From the NCBI RefSeq assembly GCF_003286085.1, contig NW_020825353.1, positions 682,001 through 746,000 on the forward strand: a stretch of DNA of 64,000 nt. Reading direction: 5' to 3'. Origin of the DNA: Drosophila persimilis. Lineage: Eukaryota; Arthropoda; Insecta; Diptera; Drosophilidae. Shown here one piece after another: positions 59,301 to 64,000 of the stretch. Numbering within the stretch: the first letter of the stretch is position 1; every line of letters starts with the position of its first letter. The position numbers and the translations under genes were made by a program. The notes below the pieces were generated by a model that made no database searches, was not told the origin of the DNA, and saw only the letters and a program-made list of their open reading frames with translations.

Positions 59301-60160
59301 CCTCTCTTATTTCTTCTACTCTTCAGCCTCATAAATAATGATCAAAACTAATCGATGGCAATCGGTTTATTATCACAGCCAGATTGTGGCTCATTGAACA
59401 CCTGGCTTTCGAGCTTTCCAGCTATTGGAGCTATATGTCCCCAATCCCCAGCTATTCCTTTAATCAAGCTCTCTATTTAATTCCTCCTGTGCTTTCATCT
59501 GCCTGCTCCTCGTTCTCTCTCGCTCCCTTTCTGCACGTTTTAGCCAGCCTAAAACCTTTGTCAAACTCATTGCCACTTGGTGCGGGGGCCGTGGCTTCTC
59601 CTTCCCTTTGATTTAGTGTTCGAAAAGCCATTTTGTACAATTTCCACACGATTGATTTCGCAAATTTTCCGCCGCAGCATACAGTTGAGTCCGCAGGCCA
59701 TACAACCATACAATCCCCCCCACTCCCTCACACAACCCCCACACACCCCAGAGGAAGCAACAGCAGCAGCAGGTTCCTACACTTGTAATGCCTTTTGCCC
59801 TGTAGCCACAATTACCCAAAAAGCCGAACTTCCAATTCCAGTCCCCAAAAGTATCCCCGAAACCAACCCCCACTTACATGCTACTTATTCGTGGGGGGGT
59901 TGGTTGTGGGGGTGCCTGCCTAGGACTTATCGACTCGTAGATATCTCCTCTGGTAATGCAATTAAATCGCTACCCAAACATTCGTTTCGTTCGTTCGTTC
60001 GCTCGGTTCGTCCCGTCGTTCGTCGTTCGTCGTTCGTTGGGGTAATTCATAAATATTTTATTTGGCCATCACACCCTTTGACCTGCTCCATAATTTTTGG
60101 TCAGAGAAGCAGAGGAGGACATCAACATACGGGAAAAAACGGCAAGAGTCAAACAGTTAT
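56318..60160. other. Non-coding
   Basis: Contains CTGCC/CTCTG pentamers (56508-56548), CCACTCC repeats (about 56884-56940), GGAAAT (about 57279-57298), GCAGCG (57883-57924), a long TCTGTG compound run (about 57991-58100), GGGGCACG (about 58262-58300) and a CGTT/CGTTCGT run (59983-60039). Frames through it are repeat translations. Confidence 0.5.
59388..59410 (-). repeat. GCCAGGTGTTCAA family, copy E
   Basis: The minus strand reads GAAAGCCAGGTGTTCAATGA then GCC. Confidence 0.6.
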
Positions 60161-60163
60161 AGA

Positions 60164-60501
60164 TACCCTTTAATATAGAAACCAAAGAGCGACGAGTGTA
60201 CCAGCAACGAGTATGAAAGCAGCTAGTATGAAAACAACGAGAACAATATCAACGAATAAGAAAGAAATGGAAAGGATATAAACGAGTATCTCAAATACGA
60301 GTATGACAGCAACGAGTGCAGCAGTAGCGAGCGCAGCAGCAACGAGTGGCATGACAGCAACGACTCATACCCGTTTGAAAGCAACGAGTATGATCCGTAA
60401 AAAGTTTCATCTCTCGTTTTCTCATAGAAAGCTACAAACAGCTGCTGAAGACGGGCCTTCTTCTGCTCCAAACAGCAGTACCCTGTGCAAAGGGTATTCC
60501 A
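60164..60501. repeat. ATACCCT-bounded block with AACGAGTATGA repeats
   Basis: Begins GATACCCTTTAATA and ends GCAAAGGGTATTCC, about 338 bp. The interior has more than ten degenerate copies of AGCAACGAGTATGA. It may be an ATACCCT-type element with an expanded internal minisatellite. Confidence 0.5.
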
Positions 60502-60504
60502 AAA

Positions 60505-61085
60505 AAAGAAAGGGGGAGCCATGATAGCCAGGGCTATCGTTTTGCTACGTTCCCTGGCTTCATTATTACTTAACGCCCAAGCAAATTGCTTTTCCAGGAC
60601 CACGACCACGACCACGACCAGAACATGGCCAGGACTTTCTGGAATCGCCTGTTTGTCCATCACATTAGAGCTGCATTGAGTTTCCGGTTCGATGTTTTCT
60701 CTCTCTGTGTGTCTGGGTCCGGGGGTCCGGGGGTCCGGGGGGGTCCTGGGTCCCACAAAAAAGGGTTAAAAAGGTGCGGTTTGGCCAAGAGTCGTCGCCG
60801 TTTCAACCCCCAAGAGAGTATAGGGAAAATGGAAGAGGACACCAGCTGCATTTGCCTTTGGCTGGCTCTTGTTCTCTTCCTTGTTTGCTCTTCCTGCCGG
60901 CTAGGACTTCCTTCCTTCCGACCATCCTTTCTTGTAGCCCTCGTTTCGCTTTGATGTGCCAGAAATTAATTGCCTACAATTAGGCGCCCCGGCAAATGTC
61001 ACTCACTTACACTCACTCGCGAACGAGCACGCGGGGGCACAAGGCACAAAAGGGGGGGGAGGGGGCTGTGGGTTGAATTTTTGAC
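60505..61085. other. Non-coding
   Basis: Contains a CACGAC run (about 60600-60620), GGGGGTCC repeats (about 60719-60745) and unique sequence that would be the intron directly downstream of the 60-nt exon on the minus strand. Confidence 0.5.
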
Positions 61086-61091
61086 ACTTAC

Positions 61092-61151
61092 CGTTCGGTT
61101 GGGGCTTCCTTTTTTTTGCTGGTGGCTTAAAGGCTTCCAAACAAAAGTCTC
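61092..61151 (-). CDS. Predicted internal coding exon, 60 nt
   Basis: The minus-strand acceptor is a T-rich tract ending GTTTCGTTGCAG before 61151, and the donor at 61092 is AACG|GTAAGTGTC; both are near-consensus. Two frames are open. The phase-0 frame (ETFVWKPLSHQQKKGSPNRT) connects cleanly to the 27-nt and 67-nt exons downstream. The other frame, ending in a basic AKKRKPQPN that resembles a nuclear-localisation cluster, would run into a stop in those exons. Length is a multiple of three. No family recognised. Confidence 0.45.
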
Positions 61152-61672
61152 CTGCAACGAAACAAGAAAACGAAACGATGTTTGTTAGTCGAGAAAAGTT
61201 TCGAGATGCGGCCAAGAGAGTCCTGGAGACCCGAGAAAACACATGCCATTACATGCTTGGACTTTTCCGTGTAGACTTGTGGAATGTCTGGCCATGTCAC
61301 ATGGCCAAGACCCATGGGTTCCTGCGCCAGTGCCACGGCCAGTGCCAGTGCCAGTGCCGGCACCAATACCAGCCCCATAACCAGTCTTAGGACCAGCTTT
61401 AACAAGGCACAACTTCCCACAAAGTTTCCATCGAGTGCCTCCTTTTGCCTAATGAAAAGAGTCTGTCATTGACTACGAGGAAATGGCAAACTTTTCCATG
61501 GTGGTAAGAGCCTTGTCCAGTTATGGCCTGTGACAGGCAGTTACTTTGCTTCCTTTTTCCATTTTCTTTTTTTTTGTGTATACCCTGTACTCTCAAAGAT
61601 GGTTTTAGGAGGCTATTTATGGGGCTAACGGATCATAATATCGATCGATTTTATAGCCATTGGCTATAGTGT

Positions 61673-61695
61673 GGCTCTTTGAACACCTGGCTTTC
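61673..61695 (-). repeat. GCCAGGTGTTCAA family, copy F
   Basis: The minus strand reads GAAAGCCAGGTGTTCAAAGA then GCC, directly beside a perfect inverted repeat TATAGCCATTGGCTATA (61653-61669). Confidence 0.6.
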
Positions 61696-62204
61696 ATCTA
61701 AAAATCAAAATCCATCGCAGAAAGGCGCACCGAAGGCTTTCTTGAAGAGTCTCAGAGTTCATAGTTCCACAAGAACTTCCCCCTCTGTGCCCCTGGCCCA
61801 TCCTATTGCCATTCCTAAATGGCAATCACATCCTATCTATATGGATCTTTTACACAAAAGCCCTCAAATTGAAATAACCATTTCGCACAGACAGAAAAAG
61901 TTGTTTCGTGCCAAACAGAAATTACATTTACTTTGCTACTGAATTATTTGTGTGGCCAAGAGTCGTCCCCCCGGCACCGCCACGGCCACGGCCCTCCCCA
62001 CCAAAAGACATTCCTAATGGCGCATGGCGGGCACTGACCAACAGAGACGAGGAGAGAGAGAGAGAGAGAGAGGGGGAGAGAGAGAGGGAGATTTATTATC
62101 AACTGTCATTGAGGCAAGGCGGCCTACACACACACACACACACACACACGCACTCGTATCTGTATCTGTATCTGCTCTCTTGGCATCCCAACAATCATCA
62201 TCCA

Positions 62205-62235
<31 letters not shown>

Positions 62236-62812
62236 GTCTCTCCGTCTCTGCAGAAAAACATTTGTTATAATCAAAAGTTCTTGACTTGTGCTTTGATTTC
62301 TCTCGCAACTTTTGCGGAATAGTTTCTCCTGATTTTTGCCATTTGTTTGGCTTAAGGTTGACAGTTCAATAAGTTCTTGAGAATTGGAGCTTTAATTTCC
62401 ATAAATAAGCCACCTGAAGGAGGCGGCGACTAATTACGCATACGCAGCGGTGTCTTACGAGAAAAAAGTCTCCTCTTGTCTTAACCCAATGCCATTTCCA
62501 TTCCCATTTCCAATTCCAATAACTTTTTCTGCATTTCCCACACACACACACACACACACACAGTTGACATTTTTGGGCAAAGAATCCTTTGACCTGCCAG
62601 GCCATATATCGTTTTAATATAATTTCTGTGGTAAAATTAACTTTATGAACTGTTGAATGAGAACGAGAACGAGACGTGAAACAGGAGGAGCCTCGGCAGC
62701 AGCGGCAATAAGGAAGCTCCTTGCCTCGGAGCTAGCGTGCCGTCTCTCACAACCTGCCACTTAAAACAAATAACAAAGTTTTGCTTAACTTTGCGGCAAG
62801 TCGTCCTTACCG

Positions 62813-62835
62813 CCCCCCCCCCCCCCCCCCCCCCC
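62813..62835. repeat. Poly-C tract, 23 bp
   Basis: Twenty-three consecutive C. Confidence 0.95.
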
Positions 62836-64000
62836 ATTCCCCCCGCCGGCAGGCAGCAGCTCTTGGGGGAAATTATGGCCAGACACAAAGCGAAAATCGT
62901 CGTCAACGACATCGTCCTCGTCGACGTCCTCGGTGGTGGTGGTGGTGGTGCGGGCTTTTGTCTTGGCAGGGAAAATCATCGACATGGACTCCTGTCTCCT
63001 GTCTCCTGTCTGGAAAAGCTTCTCTCTTCCACTGATGGCAAAATTACATATGAAAGTGGATTTCATTAAAAAGAAGTTGACTGCAGAGCGAAAAATGGCA
63101 AGTAAAATGGCATTTTAGCCCGTAAGGAAAGGATGAGGCCTGCTGGAAGCAGCCGCCAGCTTAAGACGGTTCCGGTTAAAGTAGCTTTCACAATTTTGAC
63201 AGCCAGCAGCAGGAAGATGAAGGCTATAATCCTCTCAGATATTTCTTGAATTTCTTTACAGAAACTCCAGAAATACTCCTCAAAATTTAAGCATTTTTCA
63301 CTCTCCCTCAGCCATTTCTTAAGCCATAAAACAGCTCAATTTGCATCCCAAGGAGTTTTCCATTATTTTGGGGAGATGCCACCCCACCCGCCGCCCCCCC
63401 GGCCCCGGCCCACGCTGTCACAGGTGGTGTTTGCCATGGCGACAGGGCAATAAGTTAATGCAAAATAGTTGGACCGTCTGTCAGGGACTACAAAAGAAAA
63501 AGCACGGGAATTTCAATCAAACAAAAAACTCGTTTTCCAGACCTCGCTAATTGGCTCTCGGCTGATCCATCCACAGACAGGCAGACAGGCCATCATCAAA
63601 TATCATCATCCGAAAAGGTGTAAAAAGCAATCCTAATGAGACAAAAGACAACATGCTATCCCCTGCCCCGTCCCACGCCGAACAATTGGCTGCAATTTCC
63701 ACGTTTATGGCAATTTTGTTAAGCAATATCGTGGTGTTATGTGCGGAAAAGCTTTCAACCTCTTTAGTGGACGGTGGTCGGGAGCAGGCTGGTTGGGGGG
63801 GGGGGCATAAAAACGGCGCCAACTTCAAGCCAACTTCATGAATTTTGAATGAACGCAGAAGGCACAAACTAATGCCAGTCTTTGGCACCACTCCCACACG
63901 GCAATGGCCAGAAGGGGGCGGAGGAAACCACGAAAGAGGACTCCATTTGGGGCTATTCGAAGTTGCACATACCCTTGCCGATGCCCAAAAGATACTCTGA

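Larger units (their letters stand above)
1..64000. other. Mostly non-coding; probably large introns of a minus-strand gene
   Basis: No stretch longer than about 100 nt combines a complex open frame, fly-like codon use and splice or start signals. The long frames that exist coincide with microsatellites or the tandem array at 44.6 kb. Short exon-like islands on the minus strand, at about 61.1, 49.7, 33.0 and 7.0 kb, suggest that the intervening DNA is intronic, with introns of about 11, 17 and up to 26 kb. The assignment to Drosophila rests on repeat and motif style, and the obscura group is only a guess. Confidence 0.5.
61152..64000. other. Non-coding right edge
   Basis: Contains CAGTGC repeats (about 61327-61360), a GA tract (62051-62090), CA tracts (62125-62151 and 62539-62562), a CT tract (62214-62250), C23 (62813-62835), GGTGGT (about 62931-62950) and G11 (63795-63805). 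No further minus-strand exon upstream of the 60-nt one was seen. Confidence 0.5.

Noticed and set aside
1-64000. tRNA, rRNA, LTR retrotransposon or autonomous DNA transposon
   Set aside because: I found no tRNA box pairs, no rRNA words, no long terminal repeats and no transposase or reverse-transcriptase-like frames.

Overview
The window looks like non-coding DNA from a Drosophila-type fly genome. Evidence for this is the balanced base composition with AT-rich islands, very dense dinucleotide and short-unit microsatellites, frequent TTTATGG/ATAAAT words, CGATA/TATCGATA clusters, and degenerate interspersed repeats that start with ATACCCT and end with AGGGTAT. The long poly-C/poly-G runs make me lean to the obscura species group, but that is inference. 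I found no intact multi-exon gene, tRNA, rRNA, CRISPR array or autonomous transposon. Almost every long open frame is a by-product of simple repeats.

The best coding signal is a set of short exon-like islands on the minus strand. Each has a pyrimidine-rich 3' splice site and a near-consensus 5' splice site: 61092-61151 (60 nt), 49694-49720 (27 nt), 33021-33087 (67 nt) and 6979-7080 (102 nt), plus a weaker one at 20268-20332 (65 nt). The first three join in one continuous frame with no stop, and the 65-nt candidate also fits that frame. The 102-nt exon is open in only one frame and has fly-like codon use, but its phase does not follow directly from the others. One or more exons are therefore missing from my reading, or it belongs to another isoform or gene. 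My working model is that most of the window is large introns of one minus-strand gene entering at the right edge. I do not recognise the protein.

Layout, left to right. 1-6 kb: C-rich microsatellites, a paired CGATA cluster (792-905) that fits a BEAF-32/DREF boundary-type element, and a possible plus-strand microexon at 5.25 kb. 6.9-7.1 kb: the 102-nt exon and an intronic hairpin just downstream of it. 8-16 kb: microsatellites and a degenerate minisatellite (8078-8320). 16.6-18.4 kb: two CpG-containing GA/CT-rich islands that could be promoter or 5' UTR sequence. 18.7-25.6 kb: several ATACCCT-bounded repeat remnants. 27.7-29.4 kb: two AT-rich islands. 33.0 kb: the 67-nt exon. 37.5-39.8 kb: two AT-rich islands, the second internally duplicated. 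44.58-45.69 kb: a 70/72-bp tandem array with a 360-bp higher-order period, with single monomers scattered nearby. 47.8-50 kb: AT-rich islands, the 27-nt exon and a 12-bp minisatellite. 50-61 kb: microsatellites and a 60.2-kb repeat block. 61.1 kb: the 60-nt exon. A 13-19 bp word (core GCCAGGTGTTCAA) recurs in seven scattered places and is not explained by any feature I can name.
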